Assembly: GCA_016801885.1 (NCBI GenBank)
Contig: CM028903.1
Location: forward strand, 1,376,360-1,440,359
Length of the DNA: 64,000 nt
Direction: 5' to 3'
From: Toxotes chatareus
Taxonomy: Eukaryota; Chordata; Actinopteri; Toxotidae
Shown here piece by piece: positions 49,320-62,000 of this stretch. The notes beneath the pieces were generated by a model. It had not been told where the DNA came from. It saw nothing but the letters and a program-made list of their open reading frames with translations, and searched no databases. Made by a program: the position numbers and the translations under genes. Within the stretch, counting starts at the first letter, position 1. Each line of letters starts with the position of its first letter.

Positions 49320-49525
49320 TAAAATGCATGTCCTTCTCCTCCTCTCCTCCATTCCCAGCTGTCCTATCTTCCTCCTTGTCCTCCTTTCACCCAGCCCGGC
49401 TATCAGCAGGAGCGTCCCCCATATGAGCCAGGTTCTGGGGTCAGGCTCTGGGTCTCTGCAAAGCGCTTTGAGACAATTTGGGTTGTGGAAGGAGCTGTAT
49501 GAATAAAATTGAATTGAACTGAACA
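49320..49525 (+). repeat. Retroelement 3' tail (fish LINE/SINE type)
   Basis: The block carries aaagcgctttgagacaattt, then ggagctgtatgaataaaatt and gaattgaactgaa. This combination is the usual 3' tail of abundant L2-like elements or dependent SINEs in fish. A pyrimidine-rich stretch (ctcctctcctccattcccag) precedes it. Confidence 0.65.
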
Positions 49526-49717
49526 TGCAGTACAGCATTTTGTCAGTTGTACATATTCTGGACTCACTGAAGCACAAAAAGGAGCAGATATGTATTTCTT
49601 TGTTTTTATCTCCATTACCTGAGATTTTCCTCAGGCTGTGCTCGTTCTCTGGAGGCAAATCAGGAATCATCTCACTGCTGCTGTTACTTATAGAGCAGAA
49701 AATGGATAGCCAGGAGA

Positions 49718-49749
<32 letters not shown>

Positions 49750-49772
49750 GTGCGTGCGTGTGTGTGTGCGCA
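49718..49772 (+). repeat. (GT)n microsatellite with GTGC interruptions
   Basis: About 55 bases of GT with a few GC steps, ending in gcgcacgc. It could adopt Z-DNA. Confidence 0.9.
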
Positions 49773-49952
49773 CGCTTTATCACCTTTATTCTAAAGACCA
49801 GACTCAGCTGTTGAGGACTCAGCCAGCCTCGGGCAAGACAGTCGGCGTTATGTCTGACAGTGGCACACATCAGATACACATGAGAGCAGCTGATTGATTG
49901 AGAGACACCAGGTGGTTGAGGTTAGGCGAAGGATCACGGCAAGGAGAGCAGA

Positions 49953-49954
<2 letters not shown>

Positions 49955-49986
<32 letters not shown>
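49955..49986 (+). repeat. (AC)n microsatellite
   Basis: A pure AC run 180 bases after the GT run of opposite sense, so the two can pair on one strand. Confidence 0.9.
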
Positions 49987-49988
<2 letters not shown>

Positions 49989-52154
49989 TTTTGACTGACA
50001 TGGCAGCGTAGCAGTTTGACTGAGGTGGACTTGCTGTTGTGATTCTCCTCTGTAATCCAGTGATGGCTTTTGACACCTGTTTAAGTTTGTTGATATTATC
50101 TTATCACTTCTAACCATGGTATACATTTCTTATACTGTCTGCTTTTATACTCTAGGTCTCTACTATGAGTCTGTCTCTCTGCCTCAAAGCAAAACAGTCG
50201 TTTTACTTTCTTCTGACAGCTGAGACTGTGAAACGGTTAAAAACATCACTACCTTTCTCAGACAACCTTCCCTCGTTTCACTCTCCACTTGCTCCCATCT
50301 CTCTGTGGCAGGAGTCTTTCTGTGTGAACCTTTGTTGAATTCACGGTGTGTAATATAAGTCAGTTCAGTCTGCAGTGGGACTGTGTGCAACCAACCTTGA
50401 TTTTGGTTCTCATGCGCTCTGAGGGGAATTGCTGGCGAAGGATCTTGCCACGCAGGGGACACGGGTGAAAAATGTACAAGGATTTAGGGAGGTTAAACAT
50501 GGGGCTGGTTCATTTGCAACATCTGAGATCACACCATCAGCTGCCACTCATCTGAGACTTAAAGACTAAATAGACCAAGTCACTTTGAGGTATTTTCAGT
50601 ACAGCTGCAAGCGCGTTTGAGAACAGTGTTTCGCTGATGTTTAAGAGGAAATGTCAGGTTTTGCTGTCAGTTCCTTAGGATCAAAGAAGAAAATCCTTTT
50701 TTCTAGAGTCACCAGCTGGCACCAACATTCAGGAATCATGCAAGTACAATCACACAAGTAAGACCCTCACAGTCAAAATTAGATTTTATTACATTTAGGA
50801 TATATTACCAGCAAAAAACCCATGAAGGAGTTTCATGGGATAAAATTATTGGTGTATTAACCTACAAGCAAATTTTATGTTGTGGCTGTCCAGGTGGAGA
50901 AAATTGGAATTAGAATTAGAAGCTTCTATTGTCATCATATTAATATGACGAAATTAATATACTACTCATTAGTTTACACAAATACTCAGTAATACTGCAC
51001 CAAGAGCTTCATTTCATATATTAAAATGTGATATAGAAATAGAGTTCATTGTTATTTTTTGTTGTAATTAATTAATAGTTTGAATCATTTTTGAACATTC
51101 AGCCTCTTAAAGCTTCTCTTGGGTTTCGGACTGTTGAGCAGACATTTTAATAGTTTAATATTTTTTTAATTTATATTTCTGCTCTTGGACAATATGACAT
51201 TTTTTATTGTTTATCTTTCCAGGGAGAAGTGCATGTGCACAAGCACCCCCCCCCGTCTTGCAGGGCACGCTGACATTTACTCGATATGGCGATGTTGTTC
51301 TCCAGTGCTTTAGGTATAGTGACAACTATGAGCTAGGACTTTTGTTGTGGTGGAGAGAGAAGAAGAGGTGGTGGGATGAGGGCAGGACAAAGAGGTTTAC
51401 AGCTAAAACACTGGGGCAGAAAATGAATGAGAAACCCTTAAACCCCTTGCAGCAGCCTCTATCACACTTTCACTTCTAATCTTTTACTTGAAACACCAAT
51501 CAATCAATCAGTCAATCACAAACTCATAGTCATGAAAATCCTTTGATCCAGTTTTAATGAGTGTAAATCTGTAACATAAGCACGCAACATCCTGGGCGCA
51601 GCTTAATTATTTTCACATGAAATCTTGTTTATTCTGTGACCTGTTCACTGGTGCATTTGTCTTATTAATATGTTTAATTGATATCCATTTTGTGTGTCAG
51701 TGTGTGTGTGTGAGGTGGGGACAGGGGAGAGATGGGGGTGGGAGAGGGAAAGAGGGAAGAACATTTTTCATTGTGTGTTATCTTACAAGGCGTTTCAAGG
51801 ACAGGGGCTTCAGTGGCTGCAGAGGACTAGTGATGGTTGAAAGGTGGCTGTTAAGGTTTTCAGCCATCATAGTGAACAAAATATCCATAAAGAACGTCTC
51901 ACACCGCACCGTGGCTTTTTAGTAACAAGAATCCATCACTCTCATTTGCAAACTATGGGGTCCATCTGCACACAGACGAAGCAGCTGCAGTCTGCAGTCA
52001 ATCAGCACGATGTCTGCCCGAGAGTGAAAAAGTGACCTTTGAAAATAAAGTTCATATTTGCTGCCAGGCTTTTCCAGAGACAAAGGAGTTTAAATTTTCA
52101 CCCAGTCTGCTGATTTTTATGTCCCCTCTGAATTTTCTCGTGGATACTTGAAAC

Positions 52155-52240
52155 AGAAGCGTGATTAGAATAGAATAGAGAATAGAATATACTTTATTAA
52201 TCCCTTTGGGAGGTCCCTTGGGGAAATTTTGGGAATTTGG
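52155..52240 (-). repeat. Inverted LINE-type 3' tail
   Basis: The run tagaatagaatagagaatag leads into atactttattaatccctttg and a GGGAAATTT-like end. Read on the minus strand this is a LINE tail ending in an AATAAAGTAT-type signal and a TTCTA tandem. Confidence 0.55.
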
Positions 52241-53013
52241 GGATTTGAGTGCCGCGAGCATATTGTTTACACCAGGTGAATCCATCCTCTCTGTTTGGAT
52301 TTTATTTGAGTTTTCTACAGAAATCTGTTACTGCTATCAAACAGCTCTATCAGCTCTGCAAGTCAATGCAACTGAAAATGATGGATATGAGAATATTGAG
52401 CCATGTACATTTTTTCATAACCATACTGAGGTTTTGAACGTTTCCATTTCTCATCTCTCAGCCTGTGTCCCGTGTCCATCCTGTGCAATTTCTTTAGAAG
52501 TTATTTTTATCGTCTGGTTTTAAGCTGTCAGTGGAAGATGGAAGATGAGAGAGCCAAATCATTTTTACTCTGTCTCCCACCATCAGAGAGAATCAGCAGA
52601 GAGATTTTATTTTAAGCTTGTTTGTTGTAAAATGCTCTGATTCCAGGGACGGGTGCTGCATCATTCAAGAACACAAAGGAACGGTTACGTATGGACTCCT
52701 GCGTGTTTGGTAATGGTAATTGGTAATGTTGCAGCATTTGGTTTGCATTTGGTTTCTCCCTCAGTGAAGCGTCAGTATGAATTTGCTCCAGTGAACTTGT
52801 GTGGCTAAGTAAAGGTTAGAAGGTGTCTGAAGAGGTGTGAGAAGTCGCTAAGAGTTTAATTAGGAAGTGGGAACAGCCTTTCACCTGTGGGTGTATGTTA
52901 CACAGGACAAGAACACAGCAATGACACCTGTCCTCCTCACCACCCCCTTTTTTTTGCTCTTTATAAATTCGGTGTCTTTGGTTTCGTTTATGTATTTCAG
53001 GGCGTCGGGCGCG

Positions 53014-56000
53014 ATGGCTAATGCCTCCCCAGACCTGGACAACGCGGAAGCCCAGCGCCAGCTCAACAACAACAACCGACCAATCAGCTCGGGGTTCTGG
53101 GAGACTGAGTGTACCAGCTCCAAGCTGTTTGAGTGCTCCCGCATCAAGGCCCTGGCAGGTCAGAGGTCACACACAGATCAACACACAAGTGTACTCACAT
53201 CCCTACAGGCAAACACACTTCAAACACACCTGCATCACCACTAAATCATCCAAATCCTCCTCCCCCAAAACACAGAATTCAGATCTTATATTTTAAAGTC
53301 TCATCACTTAACACAAGATAAAGCTGTAAACACAGTTTGATTCAATGATAGTGCTAGCTAATGCTGTTTAGGATAATATTTGATTTAATGTCCTCACAGT
53401 CTAAGAGAAAGCAGAGGGTTTTATCAGGAACCAGATTGTTCTTCCTTGTCTCCTTCCTTTTGATGTAAATTTGGTTCCTTTATTTGTCTCAGATGAACGA
53501 GATGCGGTGCAGAAGAAGACTTTTACTAAGTGGGTTAACTCCCATCTGGCCAGGGTGTCCTGTCGCATATCTGACCTCTACAACGACCTGAGAGATGGAT
53601 ACATGCTCACCAGACTGCTGGAAGTCCTCAGCGGAGAGCTGCTGGTGGGAAAACTCACGCAAACACATGCACATAATGGCAAAACGCAATGGGCCTTGCA
53701 TCAGTTTTGTAGTCTCTCTTAACTGATCCTTCATAGAACATTAAGTGCTGTAGAGTTAAAGGTGGTGTATGTGGCCTTCATGGACATCAATAAGTAATTG
53801 TAAAATTAGATACCTAGTTAGCTGCTGCTTCACAGAGAGGTTTGTATGTTACAGTTATTTTTGAATCTTTAGTTTGTTTCAGATTCTTAACGTCTTGCAG
53901 GCGTAAACACCAGAGGAGACGTGGAACTAAACGTTCTGATATGGTTCTTACAGTTTATTTCCTCCTGCATTTCACTGAGGAGGATGAATGTAGGAAATTA
54001 CTTCCAGCAATTCTAAAAGCTTTTCCTCAAATCCTGTGATGGCTGCATGTGTTGTTTAAAATTATTTCATAACAAGGGCTCTGATATCAAAAGCAGTAAT
54101 TCATCCCTCTGTCTTCCCCTAGCCAAGGCCTACTCGTGGTCGTATGCGAATCCACTGCCTGGAAAATGTTGACAAAGCCCTGCAGTTCCTTAAAGAACAA
54201 AGAGTTCACCTGGAAAATGTTGGTTCCCATGACATTGTGGATGGAAACCACCGCCTCACCCTGGGCCTTATCTGGACCATAATCCTGCGCTTCCAGGTAG
54301 ACACAAACACATGGTTGTCCGACATTTTATCTTTCGCTCAGCAAAGTCGTGGTTCGGTTTGGGAGATGTCTCTTGGAGTGTAACATCTAGTGTAGTGATG
54401 GTGAGCGAATATTTTTCCTTTGAAAATGAGCAGAAAGTGATTTGGGTTTTCTGAAGCATGAAGGAAACATGACTTTTGAAATCAGTTTTCAGTATCAACC
54501 TTTAGGAAAATGTGATTTTAATAATAATAAAAAGTAAATAATCCTTAAGGTTGGTTGATTTGGTGAGACCTGTTGTTGGTGCCGTAACAGCAAGTGAGGT
54601 TTAATACTACAGCTCATACTTAACCGAGAAGCTTCTTTGTCTTGTCAGAAATACAACAGAAGAGCCGTTTACAGTGCAGCCAAACAAAGTCACGTTGAAG
54701 TCAATCAAAAATAAAAGTGCAGCATGTTTCCTGCGGCCGTCACCGTGGCTGGTCGTTGTTGCTGCGTTAATCTGTGCTGTATGTAAAACTGACTCACTGA
54801 GAAACAATGCCAAAAATGTCTATGTGTTCTTTGTTTGTAGACGCATTTTCGATGAATGATCACAGTCAGTGCTAACCATGGACACAAATTCATTGTGTTT
54901 CTCATGATTACTTCACAATGAGTCCCTTGTTTGAATCCAGCATCAGGTAGACTATGGTAGTCTGCACAACTAACAAAAAAAACACAAACATAGTGTCAGT
55001 TTGATTTCATGAAAACCTTAGGGATTATAACTTTAAGCCTGGAAGTGTTCTGATATTAGCAGTGTCACATGAGCGGCAGGACACCATAATCAGCAGTGGC
55101 TTCATTTAAGATGAGCTGCCAGCGGTTCTGTCTGGGGGAGGTTGTTACAGCTGCAGCATCATCAGTGTGCGACGGCGACAGCAGTGTTTGTTGGATAAAG
55201 CCTGAATGTCACACAGGACACACACTAACACAAACATACCCACACTGCACTCGCTCTCTTACACATACACTCCATCTATCTATCTATCAAACCAGCTAAC
55301 TATGTATCTAAATGTGTATGTCAGTGTCACATACTGATATACACACACTATCACACACATACACTCACTCATACACATACACAGGTTTCTGGGGCTCAGC
55401 AGCAGGGATACAGGAGCAGTCTCTGCCATGTAAGTACAGCAGAAGCCCACGGCTCCTCTTTATTACGCTTCAGTGCTACAGTGCGGCCTCGGCACGAAAT
55501 GCTTGTTTAGCATTATCCAGTCCCTTCTGTAACATTCACAGTGCACCGTCGCCGAGTAGCTGTCTCTTGGGACTTAGTGTTGTCATGCTTGGGCTGGCTA
55601 CCTACCACAAAGCACATTTAACAGCACTGCTATCAGAATTAGCTCGTAGTGTGTTAAGCAAGCTGCAAGCCAGGCTAGTACGGCAAAGAGGATGGATGAT
55701 GTGTGTGTGCAATATGGCGAACAGGTCTCACAATTTCAGAGTAAATGTTGATTTTGTGGTGTTCACTGCTGAGCTACGTCATGATGAACCCTAAAATCAC
55801 ACCGTGCATAGAGTTACCTATGTTATTTATCCTTGCAAACTAAAGTAAAAAGTATTTGAAGTCAAGTTTCAGTGTTTAACCTGAATGACATTACTAGGTA
55901 ATTAGTTCAGTCGGCTTTGTGTAGAAAAAAAAAAACAGTTTAGATTTATACATTTCTCAGGAATATGCTCCACAGCATTGTTGTGTTTTGATTAAAGCGA

Positions 56001-59000
56001 AGCAGCTGTAACTGCACAGTTTAGGCTACAGTGGTGTTAGCTGTCTGCTAGCTTTGCCACCATTAGCCGTGAGCTTGGCTGTCCTCCCGCTGTCCTGCTC
56101 CCAGGAGCCACCAGTCAATGGCCTCTTCAGTTTTGCATGGAAGGAGGGCAGTGCAGGAGACTGACTTTCACAAGTGTGTGTGCAAAAGGAAGACTCAGTG
56201 TTTTTCCATGTAGAAAGCAAAGCCAATAAATGGCTAATAATAAAATAAAAAAATGACAAGCACCACTCTGTACAGCAAATAAAGAAGTTCACATCAAAAT
56301 TTAATTTGTGCACTGATCAGCTTTAGGCCAAGAAAAAATTATTTTATAGTTTACAAGTGATCCAGGCCTGGGATATTTGCCATTATATAATTGTTGTTGT
56401 TTTTTTTTTACTGTAATTATGATACCAAATCCAGAGGTATGTTTATAAGGTCAATAACTCAATATAACTGAACATTTAACATTTAAGTGCTAAGAATCAT
56501 GTCAGCTGGTTGGCAGAGGATCTTTCCCTCTTGCACTTTGTCTCTCCTCAGTTCCACCTTTTCTCCTTTCCTCCCTTCCTCTGTGATGAAATGAGAGAGT
56601 TTGCTTTGCCCAGTCAGCAGGTAGGACCAAACCACTGCAGTAGCTGCACACAGGCAGAAAGAGGGAGAGAGACAGAAAGAAAGGGGGAGAGAGGGAGGAA
56701 AGAAGGGAGAGGATTGACAGGCAAAGGAAAGCAGAGGTAATCCTAATGTATTTACAGAACCATACACAAATAATAACAGGCTGTTATTATTTGCAGTGAC
56801 TTCAGTTATAGTGTTGTATACGGCCTAGTGTCCTTGTGTTGTGTATAGTGTGTGTGTACATGCGTGTGCTTACTTAACACACTGCCTGCTCACTTGCTGT
56901 TTACAATGAGTCTGGTCTAGCTTTACTGTATATTTGACAGAATGTATAGATTCTGATTTTTGCTGAACACACATGACAGTTCACTCTTGACATGGTTAAC
57001 ATGTAGATTGTGTATTTCCGACACATTGTCTTTGTGTGTCACAATTTCGTCTTTTCTTACCCTTTTTCCTTTTGTTGCTGTGAAGCATGAACACTGTTGG
57101 CCGACACACTTTACATCACAACAGACAAATCATGGAAATTACGGTGAATTGTGGATTAAAAATTTTAAATGTTTCCTATTTAGAAGAAGTTTTCTGTCAA
57201 TACATCATTTATCATTTAAAGTATTGGATTTCATCTTTTTTTTCATATTCCAGTCTTTCCAGCTGTTGATGCAGTGTTTGGATACAGATGATGTCTCTGC
57301 TGCTGCGTGTGTTAGAATAAGCACGCGTGCAGTGCTGTGCCTAACGACATGGGTAGCATCTGATTCGTGAGTGTCAGATCCCCAATTATCTTGGATCATG
57401 TCACTGTGATGTGATTGCTTGAATAGCTGTCACTGTCACCTGTCATCAGGCGCTGTAATGGCTCCACTCTTCTTTGCACTGAAATTCTCAGCTCTCATTG
57501 CTCTTGTCTTGTTTTGCTGTTAATTCTCTCTCACTGTGTTTGTAGCAGTGCTCTCACAGACCTTTTCTGTAGGCTGACCTCTCAGTCACCGTCCAGCTCT
57601 GTCTTCTCTTGTTTTTTTTTCTCTGAGTGATCCACACAGGGCTGCTGCTACTGTTGTTCTTGTGAATGGCTCTTTACCAAGTCATAGCAACGACTGAGCC
57701 AATCAGAGTCTTTAATGGGCAGGACTGAAACTGGTGACATTGCCAGACGTTGTCCCATGGATACTGTCAACACTTTAATCACTGATCTGATTACTGCTTA
57801 TGTTCTACAGCTGTTCAATAAATACAGATTATCTGACTCAGGGTGGGAGCACAACTACAGGTAGCTAAGCTAACCTCAGTTGTTAGCCAGACGGCCTGTG
57901 TCACTCAGGCTATATCCAAGCTAACTCCTTTGCTCACTCATTCTCTGCTGCATATACATTATAGACACTAGTTTACTCTTCAGTGAGAGGTAAATTCAGA
58001 TAGTGAGACCACTATGAAAGACCACTGTCGTTTGACTGTGGGATTGTTAGCAGGAGGAACGTTTCACACTACAAATGACACTAACATAGCCTATAATTGT
58101 AGACAGTCAGTATAGTGCACCATACAGTAAATAGGAAGTGATTGTGTATGCTAAACCAGAAACTAGTAGACTCGGTCTTAAATACCTGAAATGTGAATGC
58201 ATGTTCCTGTAAAGGCCCAGTGCATAAAAGTTTATTCTGTGAGTTGGAAGGTGTAGGGTCTGTGCTGCATTGTCTCTCCCACAAAGGCTGAACTGTTGCT
58301 TTCCCGTGTTTGTGTTCAGATCCAGGTGATCAAAATAGAGACAGAGGACAACAGAGAAACTCGTTCTGCCAAGGATGCCCTACTCCTCTGGTGCCAGATG
58401 AAGACCGCAGGGTGAGCAGTGAAATAAATAAACAGGACTGTTAGCTGCAACTGTGAATTTCACCAGTGTTTATATAATGTACCACGTTGGTATCGTAGTG
58501 TTTGGATGTTGGTTCCCCTTGGTTTAAATTTGAAGATACAAAAGATTTCTCCATGATCCAGGTACCCTGAGGTCAACATCCAGAACTTCACCACCTGCTG
58601 GAGAGACGGCCTAGCCTTCAATGCCCTCATACACAGACACAGGTAACTAGTACCGGTATTTCTAACACAACAATCATGTTTAAATTTGGGAAATTGCAAG
58701 TTTTACATGATGACAGCATCAGATAGAAAATAGTGGGGAAATTTGCAATGCCTTTGTGTTTTGGGGTTTTTAATTTACACCAGACGTTGTTGTATTTTTC
58801 AGTATTCCAGGAAATTTTTAATGTGAGGATTCTGACGTAAAATCAAATAATAATAATAATAAGACCAAAAACAGCTGCAATGACAAAAGCAAAATGCATA
58901 CTCATGCATTTAGATAAGCAGGCAAAGATAGAGTGGGAAGACACGCGGCAGGTTTGACTGGATATTGCAGTTGCAGGGTTAGAGCCATACAAACATGGCA

Positions 59001-62000
59001 AAGTCTGTTTCATCATCTTGCACCTTCCAGACCTGACCTGATAGAGTTCCACAAGCTGACTCGGTCCAATGCAACGCATAACCTCCAGCAAGCCTTCAAC
59101 ATCGCAGAGCAGCACCTGGGCCTCACCAAACTCCTGGACCCAGAGGGTTAGAATGTTTAACTGGTTTTGGGTTAATGTCAGTGAAACCACGTTACATACA
59201 CAAATATCCAGAATAGTGGGATAAGTGATTTTTTTTTCTTTTACTCACCAAGATAAAGAGTTCCTCAGTGGCTCCACCTAAAGTTTAGCAGATATTAACT
59301 CCTCTGCTCTCTGCCTCTATCACCTTCCTCCGGTACAGATGTGAACACAGAGAACCCAGATGAAAAGTCCATCATCACCTATGTGGTCTCCTACTACCAC
59401 TACTTCTCCAAGATGAAGGCTCTTATTGTGGAGGGCAAGAGGGTTGGCAAGGTAATAAATACACTCATCTGCAGATATGAAGTACATATAGACACCAAAG
59501 CTAACACAGTAGTTAAGCTGCCATTACCTTTGAAAGTTGAAGTACCGGTAGTATTATCAAGCTAAAACACAGGTTACAACTCATTAAAATGTGCCAGGCA
59601 AAAGAAACGAGAAATCTTTCTCTCACTGTGTCTTAAACTCTGTATCCCATTCTACCTCCTCTCCCAACCATCTTCTGCCTCTGCTCTCTCTCTCTCTCTC
59701 TCAGGTACTAGACAGCTGTATTGAGGCAGAGAAAATCATCAACCGCTATGACGCTCTGGCGTCAGACCTGCTGGACTGGATTGAAAAGACCATCGCCGTC
59801 ATCAGCAACCAGAAGTTTGCCAACTCACTGACCGGAGTTCAGCAACAGCTACAGGCCTTCACCACCTACTGCACCATAGAGAAACCGATCAAGTACGTTT
59901 TTATTTTAAATGTCACACACACATCACCTGTACACACTAATGTATGTATGGCCTCACACATGCATTGTTCTCATGCATACCCCATATTGAAGATCATTCA
60001 TTTCATTGGTAACTTTGCTGATGTGACTAATATTGCATTTCAGTATGTTATGTATTGCTGAAACAGTTAATCCATAAGCCCACACTGTGCATAGAAAATG
60101 TTATCTGCAATAATTTCATTGGTGGATTAATCACATCCAACTTCTCAAATGTGAGAACCTTTCTTGACTAATAGAAAAAGATAAGGAATTAACAAACATA
60201 TTGTTCTAAATTAAGATTTGTTTATAGAAATATATGCAGCCACAGCACCTGAGTAATTGTCAGCCATGTTTATTCCCAGAGAACTACTGTACGTGATTCA
60301 GAAATGCCCCTGGGATTGGTTTGAATCCACAGCTGTCCTATCAAAGTTTTCTGTTCTTACTTTTTTAATTGGTCAGGTAAAACAGTTATTAATAAAGCTG
60401 AGTTTTACTAGGAGTGAAAAAGCAAGTGTGGGATCTGATCATGTCTTGTGTTTGCAGGCAGGCGTGAAACACACTCAAAGACAAAGCCGCTGAGCCTGGA
60501 GCTTTTTGTCCAGCATCATTAGGATCAGCATAACAAACAGCCCAGTGCTACACTCATGACTCCACAGGCACTGGGAGCACAGTGGCAGCTATGATGATAC
60601 CCACACACACAAATGTGCACAGACTATGAGACAATATGTCTTGTTACACTTTGGGTTATTGTTCGGTTGACTTGCTAAAAAAAAAGAAAAAGCAAAAAAG
60701 TGAGTCAGACGAGCTTTAATGACATCGTGACGTTGGCCATTTACAGTGTGTCCCACACAGGAGGGGACTGTTGAAAGAGAAGAGGTCATATTGTGGAACA
60801 GTGTCCTCAACTAACGTTTTTTGTTCCTCACTCAGGTTTCAGGAGAAGGGGAATCTTGAGGTCCTTCTCTTCACTATCCAAAGCAAACTCAGAGCCAACA
60901 ACCAGAAACCCTATGTGCCTCATGATGGGAAGCTCATCTCAGATATCAACAAGGTCAGACATCCACAGCTGTTTTTATTTTACGTACAGTATTTCACTGT
61001 TCAAATTCCTGATTAATTAAAAGGTCACTATCACTTTAAACGAGGGAGAGAAACTGCAGTCACCTTACATTGACCCCTGACTCCTGAACAAGTTATATTT
61101 TCCATTGTTTTTTTCCTGTCATTTTCTATCCAGGCCTGGGAGAGGTTGGAGAAGGCGGAGCATGAAAGGGGTGTGGCTCTGCGTAAGGAGCTGATTCGTC
61201 AGGAGAAGCTGGAGTTGCTGGCTCAGCGCTTTGACCACAAAACCACAATGAGACAAGCCTGGCTCAATGAAAACCAGAGACTTGTGTCACAGGTAGGGAT
61301 CTCAGGTGGGGGTGGGTGGAGCAGGACTGGACCAAAACTCTAAACTTATGATGTATGTTTAGCATGTTGGGGGTTGCAGATTGTTCTTTTGACTGCGAGA
61401 TGTGTGGTTTAACTGAGCAGTTCCTGTTCCCTTTACACTACGAATCCTGAATCCAGTGTGTAATCTTCATCAGTCCAGTCCTCTTTAGCCCCGCCCCCCC
61501 CGGCACACGTTTCTCCCTGCTCTTTCCTCGGCCACACCCCTTACATTTTTTCCTTCTCTTTCTCCTTGTCTCTGCCTTCAGGACAATTTTGGCTACGACC
61601 TACCAGCAGTTGAGGCGGCAATGAAGAAACACGAGGCCATCGAGGCAGACATTGCCTCGTATGAAGAACGAATTGGGGTGGTGGTGGAACTTGCAGCAGA
61701 GATGGAGGCAGAAGGATACTATGATATCCGGCGTATCTTGGCACGTAAGGAGAACATCCTGGGGCAGTGGGGTTTGCTGAAGGAGCTGGTGGCAGGGAGG
61801 AGGACCCGTTTGGAGAAGAACCTGGCCCTGCAAAAGACTTTTCAGGACATGGTCTACATGATCGACTGGATGGAGGACACACAGGTACTGAAGGGTGTGT
61901 GAGGTGGAGATAGAGAAAGAAAGCGAGTGTGCACAATATTTGGCCATGTTATTGATTTATAAAAAGAAATGAGGAGGGCGTAGAATTATATAGTAGAATA

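Larger units (their letters stand above)
43595..53000 (+). other. Presumed intron 1 of the beta-spectrin gene
   Basis: About 9.4 kb without a supported coding exon. It holds most of the microsatellites and retroelement tails of the window, listed separately. Others are a purine-rich GAGAGGG run near 45445-45480, a GT run at 45897-45914, a T-run near 46065 and a short CA run at 47819-47836. Confidence 0.5.

Noticed and set aside
53645..53722. Spectrin exon 2 reading on past 53644
   Set aside because: The family continues with PRPTRGRM, which begins exactly at the exon 3 acceptor. The read-through residues do not fit a CH domain.
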